Shown: positions 25,747 through 35,705 of the stretch, one piece after another
Layout of the letters: the number at the start of each line of letters is the position of its first letter
How positions within the stretch are numbered: position 1 is the first letter of the stretch
Position numbers and translations under genes: made by a program
Notes under the pieces: model-generated
Told to the model about the DNA's origin: nothing
Databases searched by the model: none
The model's input: the letters and a program-made list of their open reading frames with translations, nothing else
Assembly: GCF_021404545.1 (NCBI RefSeq)
Contig: NZ_JAAWWD010000033.1
Span: forward strand, 1 to 64,000
DNA from: Aestuariivita sp.
Lineage (GTDB): Bacteria > Pseudomonadota > Alphaproteobacteria > Rhodobacterales > Rhodobacteraceae
DNA: 64,000 bases
Direction: 5' to 3'

Positions 25747-27081
25747 ATGGAGATTGATCTGGCCGAACAGCCTGAGATCGTCCGGCAGGCCGCGGCCTAT
25801 ATGCTTGAGGCCTGGCAGTTGGCGCAGAGCTGGCTCTTGAGCCCTGCTGCGTGGTCTCAATTCGCGCTCTTGATCGTGGCCTGGCTGCTGGCGGTTCTGG
25901 TCACGCGCCGCCTGCGGTCGGCGCTCACACGGCTCTTGACCCCGGAAGACGGCAGCCTCTCTGTGTTGTCGCGGGCACGGATCTTTTGCCGTCGATTTCT
26001 ACCGCTCCTGTTGCCGCTTCTGGCATTTGTGTTCATCGCGATCGGCGAGAGCGTCGTGCGGTCGCTGTTTGAGTCCGGGGCGGTGATCGCCTTTGGCAAA
26101 CGGGTCTTCCTTTTCATCGCTGTACGGATCTTTGTCCGCCATATCGTGACCGACCCGTTCCTCAAGCTTTTGGGCCGGTTCGTGTTTGTGCCCGTTGCGG
26201 CGCTTTATGCCGTTGGCCTGTTGGGACCGGTCATCGCCCGGCTGGAGAACAGTGTTCTGCCGTTGGGCAACCTGTCGTTCGACCTTCTTGATATCGTGCG
26301 GTTCGTCGTGGTGGGCGGGCTGATCTTCTGGCTTGGCCGGTGGTCCAATGACCAATCGGCCAGCCTGATCAAGAAACAGGAAGACATGCGCCCCGCAACA
26401 CGGCAACTGGCCGAAAAGGCCGCCGAGATCGCGATTTTCGGCGCCGCTTTCCTGATCTTTCTCAACATCATGGGAATCCCGCTGACCTCGCTGGCGGTAC
26501 TGACCGGGGCGATTGGCGTGGGTCTGGGATTTGGTCTGCAAAAGATTGCATCAAATTTCATCTCGGGCATCATCCTGCTGGTCGAGGGGCAGGCGACCGT
26601 TGGCGACTATGTCGAACTGGATGGCGGCGAGGCAGGAACCATCGTGAAACTGACCGCCCGCTCGATCGTCTTGGAGAGCTTTGATGGCCGATGGATCATC
26701 GTGCCTAACGAAGATTTCATCATTACACGGGTGATCAACTATTCCGATCAAGGGTCGGCCAACCGGTATGAGGCGCCATTTTCGGTCAGCTATGACACCG
26801 ACATCAACCTGGTCCCCGCGATTGTGGAGGCGGCGGTGGCCACCCATTCGCGCGTTCTGGATGCGCCCTTTCCGCCCGATTGCGAGCTGCGCGCCTTTGG
26901 CGATAGCGGGATCGAGTTCGCGGTGGAATTCTGGGTCAACGGGCTCGATGACGGGCCGAACAAGTTCACGTCCGATGTGCTCTTTCTGATCTGGAACGCG
27001 CTCAAAGAGCACGACATCGAGATCCCTTATCCGCAGCGTGTGGTTGAGATCAAAGGCGGTCTGCCATTGGCCGACGTATGA
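25747..27081 (+). CDS. MscS-family mechanosensitive ion channel
   Basis: A 444-residue membrane protein. About four or five hydrophobic segments precede the pore helix, which is LTSLAVLTGAIGVGLGFGLQKIASNFISGIILL, typical of MscS TM3 (seen here as GAIGVGLGFGLQ plus NFISGIILL). The cytoplasmic beta domain (GDYVELDGGEAGTIVKL, RWIIVPNEDFI) follows. It opens under membrane tension to release solutes during osmotic downshock. ATG 25747 has AAGAGGAG upstream; the open frame further left is not used. Its stop overlaps the start of the flavoprotein gene (ATGA). Confidence 0.92.
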   Translation: MEIDLAEQPEIVRQAAAYMLEAWQLAQSWLLSPAAWSQFALLIVAWLLAVLVTRRLRSALTRLLTPEDGSLSVLSRARIFCRRFLPLLLPLLAFVFIAIGESVVRSLFESGAVIAFGKRVFLFIAVRIFVRHIVTDPFLKLLGRFVFVPVAALYAVGLLGPVIARLENSVLPLGNLSFDLLDIVRFVVVGGLIFWLGRWSNDQSASLIKKQEDMRPATRQLAEKAAEIAIFGAAFLIFLNIMGIPLTSLAVLTGAIGVGLGFGLQKIASNFISGIILLVEGQATVGDYVELDGGEAGTIVKLTARSIVLESFDGRWIIVPNEDFIITRVINYSDQGSANRYEAPFSVSYDTDINLVPAIVEAAVATHSRVLDAPFPPDCELRAFGDSGIEFAVEFWVNGLDDGPNKFTSDVLFLIWNALKEHDIEIPYPQRVVEIKGGLPLADV

Positions 27082-28250
27082 CCCATGTGGTGATCGGGGG
27101 CGGCCCCGCGGGGCTGATGGCGGCCGAAGAAATGGCGCGCGCGGGCCTGTCGGTCATGGTGGCTGACGCCAAACCATCTCTGGGGCGCAAGTTCCTGATG
27201 GCTGGGAAATCCGGCCTGAACCTGACCAAGGACGAGGCGTTCGCCGCGTTTCTTGCGGCCTATGGTGACCGCGCCGATCCCCTGCGCCCGATGTTGCAGG
27301 CGTTTGGTCCGGGCGATGTCAAACACTGGGCCCAGGGTCTGGGCCAGACCTTGTTCACTGGTAGCACGGGCCGCGTCTTTCCCGATGTGATGAAAGCCTC
27401 ACCCCTGTTGCGTGTATGGCTGGCGCGGCTGAGCGAAATGAGCGTTATGCTGCGTCCGCGCTGGCGCTGGACAGGGTGGGACGGCGCGGCGCTTGTCTTT
27501 GACACGCCCCAAGGCGTTGAGCGGATCCAACCGCAGAGTACGGTTCTGGCGCTGGGTGGGGCCAGTTGGGCGCGGCTGGGATCGGATGGCGCCTGGGCAG
27601 GGCTGCTGAAGGAAAGGGGCTTCGATCTCGCGCCTTTTCAGCCCGCCAATGTCGGGCTGCGCGTGGCATGGTCGCATCATATGGCGCCGTTGATCGGTCA
27701 ACCGGTCAAGGCCGTTGCGTTTCAGGCAGGCGCTTGCCGCAGCCGGGGAGAGGCGGTGATATCCGCGACGGGATTGGAGGGTGGCGGCATCTATTCGGTC
27801 AGCAAACCCGTCCGGGAGGGTGTCGCGCTGAGTATCGACCTGATGCCCGATTTCGCCCTTGAGCAGATCACCCGGCGTCTCACTGGGCCGCGCGGCAAAG
27901 CGAGCCTTTCAACCCATTTGCGCAAAAGATTGAAGCTGGGATCGGTCAGGACCGCGCTTTTGAACGAGTTCGCGCGGCCTTTGCCCGTCGACCCCGCAGC
28001 GCTTGCTATGGTGATCAAGGCCCTGCCCGTTGCGCATCAGGGGCCGGGGGACATGGATGGGGCAATCTCCACCGCGGGCGGCGTGCCCTTTGCCGCACTG
28101 GACGACGCGCTGATGCTGCGTGATCTGCCTGGCGTTTATTGCGTTGGTGAAATGCTCGATTGGGAGGCGCCCACAGGCGGCTATCTGCTGACCGCATGCT
28201 TTGCCACCGGGCGCTGGGCCGGGCGCGCTATTGCTGACCGGCTTGCCTGA
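27078..28250 (+). CDS. TIGR03862 / HI0933-family flavoprotein
   Basis: A 390-residue FAD protein. The dinucleotide fold is VIGGGPAGLMAAEEMARAG, followed by the family's GRKFLMAGKSGLNLTKDEA, and the C-terminal FAD signature GVYCVGEMLDWEAPTGGYLLTACFATG. This is the TIGR03862 branch of the HI0933-like (BaiN-type) flavoproteins. Its reaction is unknown. Coupled to the mscS-like gene by an ATGA overlap, and its 3' end overlaps the 3' end of the minus-strand GST gene by 23 bp. Confidence 0.9.
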   Translation: MTHVVIGGGPAGLMAAEEMARAGLSVMVADAKPSLGRKFLMAGKSGLNLTKDEAFAAFLAAYGDRADPLRPMLQAFGPGDVKHWAQGLGQTLFTGSTGRVFPDVMKASPLLRVWLARLSEMSVMLRPRWRWTGWDGAALVFDTPQGVERIQPQSTVLALGGASWARLGSDGAWAGLLKERGFDLAPFQPANVGLRVAWSHHMAPLIGQPVKAVAFQAGACRSRGEAVISATGLEGGGIYSVSKPVREGVALSIDLMPDFALEQITRRLTGPRGKASLSTHLRKRLKLGSVRTALLNEFARPLPVDPAALAMVIKALPVAHQGPGDMDGAISTAGGVPFAALDDALMLRDLPGVYCVGEMLDWEAPTGGYLLTACFATGRWAGRAIADRLA

Positions 28251-28812
28251 ACCCAGCCCGTGCGCGCGCGCGTTTGCCATAGTCTTTGACATCCGCGTTT
28301 TCGACGGGGATCCCCAATCCGAACGCCCAGCCCAGACAATGCACGGCCAGAACATCCGCAATGGTAAAATCTTTGCCCATGAGCCACGGACCCTGAACAC
28401 GATCGGACAAGGCGTTGAACGTACGTTCAACCTCCCATTTCGCGGTCGCGACGGCGCCCTCGACCCGACGCTCCTCGGGCAGGATCATCGTGTGTTTGGC
28501 AATCTGCCAGAGCGGCGCATCGAGATCCTCGTTCAGGTAATGCAGCATGGCATCGAGCCGCGCGCGTTGTATCGTGCCAGCAGGCGCGCCCAGCGTGCCA
28601 TGCACATCCGAGAGATAGGACATGATCGCCACCGAATCGGTTAGTGCTTCGTCGCCGACCATCATCACCGGGATCTTGCCGGTAGGGTGATACTTGCGGG
28701 CCTCATCGCTCTGCGGGCCCGCGTCGATATGGGTGTAGGGTACACCCATTTCTTCAAGCGCCCACATCACCCGAAACGCGCGGCTGCGCACCCGTCCAAC
28801 AACTGTGTACAT
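28228..28812 (-). CDS. Glutathione S-transferase family protein
   Basis: A 194-residue GST. N-terminal thioredoxin-fold domain with YTVVGRVRSRAFRVMWALEEMGVPYTHIDA, glutathione-contact GKIPVMMVGDEALTDSVAI (PV and D-S motif), then an all-helical C-terminal domain. It conjugates or exchanges glutathione with an electrophile in the cytoplasm. ATG 28812 has GGAGAG 7 bases upstream, which decides the start over 28827. It lies 21 bp behind holA on the same strand. Confidence 0.9.
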   Translation of the reverse strand: MYTVVGRVRSRAFRVMWALEEMGVPYTHIDAGPQSDEARKYHPTGKIPVMMVGDEALTDSVAIMSYLSDVHGTLGAPAGTIQRARLDAMLHYLNEDLDAPLWQIAKHTMILPEERRVEGAVATAKWEVERTFNALSDRVQGPWLMGKDFTIADVLAVHCLGWAFGLGIPVENADVKDYGKRARARAGFRQAGQQ

Positions 28813-28833
28813 GTCTGGTCTCTCCACTATGTG

Positions 28834-29862
28834 TCACCGCCGCCGCGCCAGCATGGCAAGGCGGATCAGCATCCGTTCAGCCAGCGCCATTGCAGGTGCG
28901 GTCTGCCCGGCCGAGCGCAGCCGCAAATCGGTATCGGTGATCAGCACCAGCGCCTCTTCAAGCTTGAACGTGCCCCAGCCCTGGGCCTGTTTCAGCACCC
29001 GGTCACGGCGCGGGCCAAAGATCGGCGGGCGCACCCGGCCAATGCCCGCACCAGGCCCGCCGGGATCGCTGGCCACGGTGTGCAACGTTCGGAAATGTCG
29101 CAACGCGCCGATACACAGCGCCACCGCATTGGTGCCCTGGGCCTGTAGTTTGCGCAGCAGCGGGCCGATCTCGCCCACGCGCGCTTCGGCCACAACGTTA
29201 AGCACATCGTCCAGCGCGGCTTCGGTCGAGGCGGGCGCGCTCAACTCGATCTCATCGACGGTGAGCGGCAAGTCGTCACCGCGCTTGTACAGCGCGACTT
29301 TCTCAAGCATCTGTCGGAAATCGCCCGGCCCAAGCGCACGGGAGTAATCGGTCAGCGCCATCATCGCATCGCGCGAGATATCGCGCAGACCGGCATCGGC
29401 CAGCATCCGCTCGATCTCATCCCGGCTGGGTGGATCGTCATAGATCCCCACGGCATAGGCATTGGCGTGCCCCTCATAAAGCTTGCGCAGTTTCGAGGTG
29501 GCCTTGAGCGCACCGGCGGTCACGACGATCTGCGCGTCACCGGGCTGCCAGTCCTGCAAGGCGGCCTCGACCGCCTGCACCGCCTGATCATTGGCATCCT
29601 CGACAAAGGCCACGCGCGGGCCGGGGAAAAAGCCGATGGCCTTGATCGCGTCGACCAGAGGCGCGGCATCGCGGCGCAGATCGGCGGCGGGCATGCGGGT
29701 CAGCCGCATCTCTTCCTCTCCCTGCGGCCCGATCAGTGCCTTGATCACCTCGGCCCGGCGCAGCGCGATGCGCATCGGATCACCGCCATAGATCAAGAGA
29801 CCGGCCTTACCCGGATCGGGTTTGCGAAAATAGCTGGCAGCGTCGCGGGCCGAAAGCTTCAT
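28834..29862 (-). CDS. holA: DNA polymerase III delta subunit
   Basis: A 342-residue HolA. The N-terminal RecA-like part contains LLIYGGDPMRIALRRAEVIKALIG; the middle holds QIVVTAGALKATSKLRKLYEGHANA. It binds and opens the beta sliding clamp within the clamp loader. Its ATG overlaps the lptE stop codon (ATGA). The leuS-lptE-holA order is conserved in proteobacteria. Confidence 0.93.
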   Translation of the reverse strand: MKLSARDAASYFRKPDPGKAGLLIYGGDPMRIALRRAEVIKALIGPQGEEEMRLTRMPAADLRRDAAPLVDAIKAIGFFPGPRVAFVEDANDQAVQAVEAALQDWQPGDAQIVVTAGALKATSKLRKLYEGHANAYAVGIYDDPPSRDEIERMLADAGLRDISRDAMMALTDYSRALGPGDFRQMLEKVALYKRGDDLPLTVDEIELSAPASTEAALDDVLNVVAEARVGEIGPLLRKLQAQGTNAVALCIGALRHFRTLHTVASDPGGPGAGIGRVRPPIFGPRRDRVLKQAQGWGTFKLEEALVLITDTDLRLRSAGQTAPAMALAERMLIRLAMLARRR

Positions 29863-30344
29863 GAGGCGGGCAGGTCGGCCTGCGCATAAAGCTGCGTGGT
29901 GATCTGATCGGCCAGCATCCGCATCAGCCGGGTGCGCGCGTCGCGTTCTGCCGCCAATGTCTCGACGGTCGATCCGGTGTCGGAATAGCCTGTGAAATTG
30001 TTCACACTGCCTTGCGTGACAACCTGATCGGTCACCAGATCGGTCAACACGTAGTCGACTTTGCCCACCAGATTGAAGCGGGTCACATCGCCGGTCCGGG
30101 TGACGGCAAGCCCCTCGGCCCCGACATTCAGATCAAAGGCCAGACCAAAGCGCGCGCCACCTCGACCAAAGCGCGTCTCAAGTTCCCGGACCAGAAGAAA
30201 GTCGTCGGGGTTGCCGGGCGCCTCGACAGCCACCTGGCCGCGCAACGCTGCTGCGGTGCCGCCCGGCGCATAGACGGGCGTGAACCCGCAGGCGGCCAAC
30301 ACCAGCGGCAGGATCAGCAGAGTGCGGCGGTCAAACAACAACAT
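29859..30344 (-). CDS. lptE: LPS-assembly lipoprotein LptE
   Basis: A 161-residue outer-membrane lipoprotein. The lipobox is LAAC in [18 protein letters not shown], followed by the LptE-typical GFTPVY start of the mature protein. It plugs the LptD barrel and helps insert lipopolysaccharide in the outer leaflet. It overlaps leuS by 14 bp and holA by 4 bp. Sequence similarity in this family is low, so the call rests on the lipobox, the GFxPVY pattern and the position between leuS and holA. Confidence 0.92.
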   Translation of the reverse strand: MLLFDRRTLLILPLVLAACGFTPVYAPGGTAAALRGQVAVEAPGNPDDFLLVRELETRFGRGGARFGLAFDLNVGAEGLAVTRTGDVTRFNLVGKVDYVLTDLVTDQVVTQGSVNNFTGYSDTGSTVETLAAERDARTRLMRMLADQITTQLYAQADLPAS

Positions 30345-32901
30345 TCACGATGCGGCCCGGAACGACGATGACTTTCTTGGGCGTGGCTCCATCCAGCGCC
30401 CTTTGCACAGCGTCCACGTTCAGGGCGGCTTTTTCAACCTCCTCCTTGGGCAAATCCTTGGCCACCTCGATCTCGCTCCGGCGTTTGCCGTTGACCTGTA
30501 CCGGCAGCGTGACGGTGTCTTGGACCAGAAACGCCTCATCGGCCTGCGGCCAAGGGGCATTCACGATCAGGCCTTCGCCGCCCTGATGGGCCCAGATATC
30601 CTCGGCCAGATGCGGTGTCATCGGGGCCATAAGCCGGGCCAGCGTCATCACCGCCTCGCGTTTGACGGCATGCCCGGCGGTGGATTTGGCCAGCGTGTTG
30701 GTGAAGGCATAGAGTTTCGCAATCGCTGCGTTAAACCCAAAGGATTCCACGCCTTGAGTGACGTCAAAGATCGTCTTGTGCATTGCGCGCAACAGGTCCT
30801 CATCACCCTGACCTGGGGTGTCGGGCACCATCTCGGCGATCTTGTCGGACAGCGACCAGACCCGGCTGAGATGCTTGTAGGCGGCCTCGGCCCCGGCGGC
30901 GGTCCATTCCACATCCCGTTCCGGGGGGCTATCGGACAGGACGAACCACCGTGCGGTATCGGCGCCGTACTGGTCGATAATGTTGACCGGGTCGACCACG
31001 TTGCGTTTTGATTTTGACATCTTAGCCGAGGGGATGATCTCGATCGCCTCTCCGGTGGCCTTGACGGTCTTTGTGTCCAGATCGACCTCTTCGGGCAGAT
31101 GATAGATCGGGCGGCCCTTGCCATCGCGGGTCTGATAGATCGCGTGTGTCACCATGCCTTGGGTGAAAAGCGCATCGAACGGTTCGGCACAGTCGGCGGG
31201 CAAATGCCCGGTGATGTGCATCGCACGGGCAAAGAACCGCGAATAGAGCAGGTGCAGAATCGCATGCTCGATGCCGCCGATATACTGATCGACATTCATC
31301 CAGTAGGCGGCATCCTCCATGTTGGTGGGCGTGGCCGCGTCCGGCGCGGTGAAGCGCGCGAAATACCATGAACTGTCGACGAAAGTGTCCATCGTGTCGG
31401 TTTCGCGCAGCGCGGGCTTGCCGCAAGACGGGCAGGTGACATTGCGCCATGTCGGATGCCGGTCCAGCGGGTTGCCGGGTTGATCAAAGCTGACGTCGTC
31501 GGGCAGGCGGATGGGCAGGTTCTCCTTGGCCTCGGGCACCACGCCGCAATCGTCGCAATGCACCACCGGGATCGGGCAGCCCCAATAGCGTTGGCGGCTC
31601 AGCCCCCAGTCGCGCAGGCGGAACTTGGTCACGCCCTGGCCCACACTGTTGGCCTCGCAGAACGCGATGGCGGCATCCACCCCCTGATCGCCGGTCTGCA
31701 TCTCGTCGCCCGCGAACCCTTTGACATAGTGGATTTTTTCGGTCTTGGGCGGCACATAGGCCTCGCCGCCATCCTCGGGACGGATAAAGCCCTCCTCGCC
31801 CGCTGCGGGCACATAGGTGGAGGTGACGGGCAGCCCATATTTATTCGCGAAATCGAGATCGCGTTGGTCATGGGCCGGGCATCCGAACACAGCCCCTGTG
31901 CCATAATCCATCAGGATAAAGTTGGCCACATAAACGGGAAGCTCCCACGCGGTATCGAACGGGTGGCGCACCCTGAGCCCGGTGTCAAAGCCAAGCTTGT
32001 CGGCCTTTTCCAGCGCTTCTTCGGTGGTGCCGCCCCTGCGGCACTCGGCGGTGAAGGCGGCAAGCTCGGCATTGTCCTTTTCAAGCTGTTTGGCCAGCGG
32101 GTGGTCGGGGGAGATCCCGATAAAGGACGCGCCCAGAAGGGTGTCGGGACGGGTGGTATAGACCTCGATCCGGTCATGGCCACCGGGCCCGTCGATCACC
32201 GAAAAGGCAAATTGCAGACCGCGCGATTTGCCGATCCAGTTGGCCTGCATCAGCTTGACTTTGGCGGGCCAGTTGTCGAGCCCGTCGATGGCGTCCAGCA
32301 GCTCTTCGGCCATGTCGGAGATCTTGAAGAACCATTGCGTGAGCTCGCGACGCTCAACCTCCGCATCTGACCGCCAGCCCTTGCCATCGATGACCTGTTC
32401 GTTGGCCAGCACGGTCATATCGACCGGGTCCCAGTTCACGACGGCGTTTTTGCGATAGACGAGGCCCGCCTCAAGCATATCGAGAAACAGTGCCTGTTGC
32501 TGGCCGTAATACTCGGGATCGCAGGTCGCGAACATCCGGCTCCAGTCGATACCAAAGCCCAGTGGCTTCATCTGCGCGACCATGTCGTCGATGTTCTGAT
32601 AGGTCCAATCCTTGGGGTGGCCGCCGATCGCCATGGCGGCATTTTCGGCTGGCATGCCAAAGGCGTCGAACCCCATCGGGTGCAGCACGTTATGCCCGGT
32701 TGCCATCTTATAGCGCGCGATCACGTCGCCCATGGTGTAGTTCCGGACATGGCCGATATGGATGCGGCCCGACGGATAGGGGAACATCTCCAGCACATAA
32801 TATTTGGGCTTGTCGGCGCTGCGCACGGCCTTGAAGACGTCGGATTTCTCCCACGCGGCTTGCCATTTCGCTTCGATTTCGGCGGGGGTGTAGCGTGCCA
32901 T
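30331..32901 (-). CDS. leuS: Leucyl-tRNA synthetase
   Basis: An 856-residue class I synthetase of full length. The HIGH motif is in [20 protein letters not shown], the KMSKS loop in [14 protein letters not shown], and the editing domain lies between ([19 protein letters not shown] holds the editing-site aspartate). The zinc-like [24 protein letters not shown] segment is present. It charges leucine to tRNA-Leu. It is the first gene of the leuS-lptE-holA-GST run. Confidence 0.98.
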   Translation of the reverse strand: MARYTPAEIEAKWQAAWEKSDVFKAVRSADKPKYYVLEMFPYPSGRIHIGHVRNYTMGDVIARYKMATGHNVLHPMGFDAFGMPAENAAMAIGGHPKDWTYQNIDDMVAQMKPLGFGIDWSRMFATCDPEYYGQQQALFLDMLEAGLVYRKNAVVNWDPVDMTVLANEQVIDGKGWRSDAEVERRELTQWFFKISDMAEELLDAIDGLDNWPAKVKLMQANWIGKSRGLQFAFSVIDGPGGHDRIEVYTTRPDTLLGASFIGISPDHPLAKQLEKDNAELAAFTAECRRGGTTEEALEKADKLGFDTGLRVRHPFDTAWELPVYVANFILMDYGTGAVFGCPAHDQRDLDFANKYGLPVTSTYVPAAGEEGFIRPEDGGEAYVPPKTEKIHYVKGFAGDEMQTGDQGVDAAIAFCEANSVGQGVTKFRLRDWGLSRQRYWGCPIPVVHCDDCGVVPEAKENLPIRLPDDVSFDQPGNPLDRHPTWRNVTCPSCGKPALRETDTMDTFVDSSWYFARFTAPDAATPTNMEDAAYWMNVDQYIGGIEHAILHLLYSRFFARAMHITGHLPADCAEPFDALFTQGMVTHAIYQTRDGKGRPIYHLPEEVDLDTKTVKATGEAIEIIPSAKMSKSKRNVVDPVNIIDQYGADTARWFVLSDSPPERDVEWTAAGAEAAYKHLSRVWSLSDKIAEMVPDTPGQGDEDLLRAMHKTIFDVTQGVESFGFNAAIAKLYAFTNTLAKSTAGHAVKREAVMTLARLMAPMTPHLAEDIWAHQGGEGLIVNAPWPQADEAFLVQDTVTLPVQVNGKRRSEIEVAKDLPKEEVEKAALNVDAVQRALDGATPKKVIVVPGRIVNVVV

Positions 32902-32924
32902 GATCTGTTAAGGTCCCTGAACTG

Positions 32925-32949
32925 AAAACGCCGGGTGAGGCACCCGGCG
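32925..32949 (-). terminator. Terminator of the DUF3576 gene
   Basis: Read on the minus strand: CGCCGGGTG, loop CCT, CACCCGGCG, then TTTTC. A perfect 9-bp stem between the DUF3576 stop (32978) and the leuS start (32901). Confidence 0.85.
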
Positions 32950-32977
32950 CTGTCTTAGAGTGAATTTCGCGGGGTTT

Positions 32978-33487
32978 CTAGAAGCGATTGTCCGCGATGC
33001 GCATCTGACGGGCGCGCGCTAGGATCGCGTCCTCGACCGCGCGCGCGGTGCCTGCGGAGACAGGACCGTTGCGCGATTGGAGCGAGACGCGCAGCGCACG
33101 GGCCTCAAGCGCCGGATCGGTCACATGCACGGTGGCACGATAGGCGCGACCGCCGCCAGGGGGGGTGCCATAGCCGGTCACGATAACGCCGGTAAACGGA
33201 TCAACCGATTGGATTGGCAGGAAATCCAGCACGTCCAGTGACGCATTCCACAGATAGCGATTGACCGAGACGGTCTGATCCGTGCGGTCCGCGCCAAAAA
33301 GGTCCCAGAAAGACGATCCGGTGGTCGAGCCCCCCATCGAGGCGCGCGTGCCGTCAAACGGGTCTCTCTGATCGGTGGGCTCATCCCCAGCCGTGACCCG
33401 TCCCAGAAACGAGTTGCCGCCACAGGCCGCCAAACCCATGCACAGCGCAATCATCACTGCGTGCTTGCCCATCTGCGACAGTGCCAT
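32978..33487 (-). CDS. DUF3576 lipoprotein
   Basis: A 169-residue predicted lipoprotein: MIALCMGLAACGGNSF has a lipobox LAAC with the cysteine near residue 22. The body carries VNRYLWNASLDVLDFLPIQSVDPFTGVIVTGYG and ends in a helix rich in R and A. This is the DUF3576 family, common in alphaproteobacteria and of unknown function, presumably anchored to the outer membrane. It is a single-gene unit, with its own terminator and a divergent porin gene upstream. Confidence 0.85.
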   Translation of the reverse strand: MALSQMGKHAVMIALCMGLAACGGNSFLGRVTAGDEPTDQRDPFDGTRASMGGSTTGSSFWDLFGADRTDQTVSVNRYLWNASLDVLDFLPIQSVDPFTGVIVTGYGTPPGGGRAYRATVHVTDPALEARALRVSLQSRNGPVSAGTARAVEDAILARARQMRIADNRF

Positions 33488-33810
33488 CTCTCCGACCCCG
33501 ACCTTATCTATTGACCCGTGTCCTACCCAAGGCTGTGGGTCTGGGCAAGTGCATACTGTCTTTGACGATCAGGAAGGAGCGGCGAAAAGCCCGCCTTTCA
33601 AAGGGCTTTTGTGAATTCGCGGCGAATTGCCCGGAGAGCAGGTTATCGGGTGTCGACCGGGAACTGTGGCAAAGCTGCACCATCCTTGGCGACTTTGTAT
33701 CCACGCCGGGGTCAGAGCCTTGCGAAAGAAAAGCGAAAGAGCGAAACCCTTTTCCATCCCCAGCCGGATTCCCCGGTTCGGGCGTATGAATAGAAACCGA
33801 GGGAAAAACT
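33488..33810. promoter_or_regulatory. Porin upstream region with a terminator-like hairpin
   Basis: 323 bp with no gene. At 33585-33610, AAAAGCCC and GGGCTTTT form an 8-bp stem around a 10-nt loop, ending in TTTT. Nothing recognisable is transcribed into it on the plus strand, so it may end a short leader or small RNA, or be an attenuator for the porin. No confident promoter was seen. Confidence 0.4.
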
Positions 33811-34884
33811 ATGAAAAAGGTTCTCTTCGCAACGACTGCGCTGATCGCGACCGCAAGCGTCGCAGCGGCAGACGTTCGGATCAGCGGTTACGGCCGTTTC
33901 GGTCTGGATTACAACGAAGCCAACGACAACCGCCGCATCGACACAGATGGCGATGGCGTTGTTGACACCGTTCTGGACAGCACAAGCATCACCAGCCGTC
34001 TGCGTCTGCAGTTCGACATGTCGGCTGAAACAGACGGTGGCGTCACCTTCGGTGCACGTTTCCGCGCCCAGGCAGAAAGCCGTGACAACCAAGTCGGTAA
34101 AGCGTTCGCAACGCCCGGCGCAGCCGGTGTCCGCACCGAAGGCGCAACCTTCAACGGCGCACGCTTCTTTGCATCGTTCGGCGGCCTGACCGTCGGCGTC
34201 GGCAACATCTTGGGTGCTGTCGAAGCCATGCAGGGTCTGTACCTCGAAACTCGCGCCGCAGGTGCTGGTATCGACGGCATGGGCTTCACCTCGCTCGTCG
34301 CCAACATGGCCGGCAACAGCTTTGACTGGGACGCATACTCGTCCGCAGGTACTGGCGTGAACGGTCTGGAAGTCATCTACAACGCAGGCGCATTCGGTGT
34401 GCACGTGTCGTACTCCAAGCAGAACGACACGACCACTGGTCCGGCTCCGGCGGCGATTTCTGACGGCGAAGAAAACACAGCAATCAGCGCCTACTACACA
34501 TTCGGCGACTGGACAATTGCTGCGGGCTTCAATGACGAAGAAGGTGTCGGCGTTGGCAACGACAACGACCTGGCCATCGTGACCGTCCAAGGTGACCTGG
34601 GCTTCGCTGGCGTTCGTTTCGCATATGCGCAAATGGACAACACCGGTGCAACCGGCGGCGACTCCGAGAAACTGGGCCTCTACGGCACATTTGACATCGG
34701 CGCAGCAACTTCGCTGGTCGCGTTCGTGACCGACGAAGACAGCCCCGGCCTGGCATCCGACGGCACAGGCTATGGTCTGCACCTGTCGCACGACCTGGGT
34801 GGTGGCGTTTCGATCGAAGCCGCATGGGTGGAATCGTCGAACGACAACACACAAGTCCAAGCTGGTATGTACTTCAGCTTCTAA
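33811..34884 (+). CDS. Outer-membrane porin (Rhodobacter type)
   Basis: A 357-residue outer-membrane trimeric porin. Signal peptide MKKVLFATTALIATASVAAA, mature start ADVRISGYGRFGLDYNE, many alternating beta strands with aromatic residues, and a C-terminal phenylalanine (AGMYFSF), the outer-membrane assembly signal. Codon choice differs from the neighbours, favouring a narrow set of codons (GGT/GGC, GAC, AAC, CGT), as expected for a very highly expressed gene. It has a long leader region and a strong terminator, so is a single-gene unit. It lets small hydrophilic solutes through the outer membrane. Confidence 0.95.
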   Translation: MKKVLFATTALIATASVAAADVRISGYGRFGLDYNEANDNRRIDTDGDGVVDTVLDSTSITSRLRLQFDMSAETDGGVTFGARFRAQAESRDNQVGKAFATPGAAGVRTEGATFNGARFFASFGGLTVGVGNILGAVEAMQGLYLETRAAGAGIDGMGFTSLVANMAGNSFDWDAYSSAGTGVNGLEVIYNAGAFGVHVSYSKQNDTTTGPAPAAISDGEENTAISAYYTFGDWTIAAGFNDEEGVGVGNDNDLAIVTVQGDLGFAGVRFAYAQMDNTGATGGDSEKLGLYGTFDIGAATSLVAFVTDEDSPGLASDGTGYGLHLSHDLGGGVSIEAAWVESSNDNTQVQAGMYFSF

Positions 34885-34908
34885 GCTGACCGTCATCTAG
34901 CGATGAAT

Positions 34909-34941
34909 TTGGGCGGGTCTTCGGGCCCGCCCTTTTCTTTT
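34909..34941 (+). terminator. Rho-independent terminator of the porin gene
   Basis: GGGCGGG, loop TCTTCGGG, CCCGCCC, then TTTTCTTTT, starting 27 nt after the porin stop codon. Confidence 0.92.
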
Positions 34942-34991
34942 GCCTGTCATTGATGGCATGAGGGGAGCGCACCTGAACCGGAGGGCTCCAC

Positions 34992-35651
34992 ATGTCGCTG
35001 ACCGAGATCCGTTCCCGTATCCACGCCGCAGAAGAGGCAGCAGGTCGGCCCCCGGGCGACACCCGATTGATCGCCGTGTCCAAGATGCAGCCCGATGAGC
35101 GGGTCGCGGATGTGCTGGTCCAGGGCCACCGGATATTCGGCGAGAACCGCGTGCAGGAGGCCGCTGGCAAATGGCCAGGGTTCCGCGAACGGTTCGACGG
35201 GATCGAACTGCACCTGATCGGGCCGCTTCAGACCAACAAGGCGCGCCAGGCGATGGAGCTGGCCCAGGCGATCCACACGCTGGACCGTCCGAAACTAGCC
35301 AAAGCCATCGCACGGCTGGCGCAGGAAATGGGGCGCTGTCCCGACCTCTTTGTGCAGGTCAATACCGGCGAAGAGCCACAGAAAGCAGGCGTCATGCCCG
35401 TCGATGCGGATGCGTTCGTGACGGAGTGTCAGGGGCTCGATCTGCCGGTGCGGGGTGTGATGTGTATCCCACCAGTTGACGAGGAACCGGCGCTGCATTT
35501 CGCCCTTCTGGCCAAGATTGCGGCCCGCAACGGGCTGAGCGGTCTGTCCATGGGGATGAGCGGCGATTTCGAGACGGCCATCGCGCTGGGCGCGACCCAT
35601 ATTCGCGTAGGCTCGGCCATTTTCGGGGCACGGCCCGGTGAGCCGGGTTGA
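34992..35651 (+). CDS. YggS/PROSC-family PLP-binding protein
   Basis: A 219-residue alanine-racemase-fold protein that binds PLP but has no known enzyme activity. The PLP lysine is K31 in LIAVSKMQPDERV; GENRVQEAAGKW and HLIGPLQTNKAR are family signatures; SMGMSGDFETAIALGATHIRVGSAIFG is the phosphate-binding end. It controls free PLP levels in the cell. GGAGGG precedes ATG 34992. Confidence 0.95.
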   Translation: MSLTEIRSRIHAAEEAAGRPPGDTRLIAVSKMQPDERVADVLVQGHRIFGENRVQEAAGKWPGFRERFDGIELHLIGPLQTNKARQAMELAQAIHTLDRPKLAKAIARLAQEMGRCPDLFVQVNTGEEPQKAGVMPVDADAFVTECQGLDLPVRGVMCIPPVDEEPALHFALLAKIAARNGLSGLSMGMSGDFETAIALGATHIRVGSAIFGARPGEPG

Positions 35652-35705
35652 CCGATATGCGGTTCAGCCGTCTGATGCGACCATTTTTTAGGACGGAGAA
35701 ATTTG

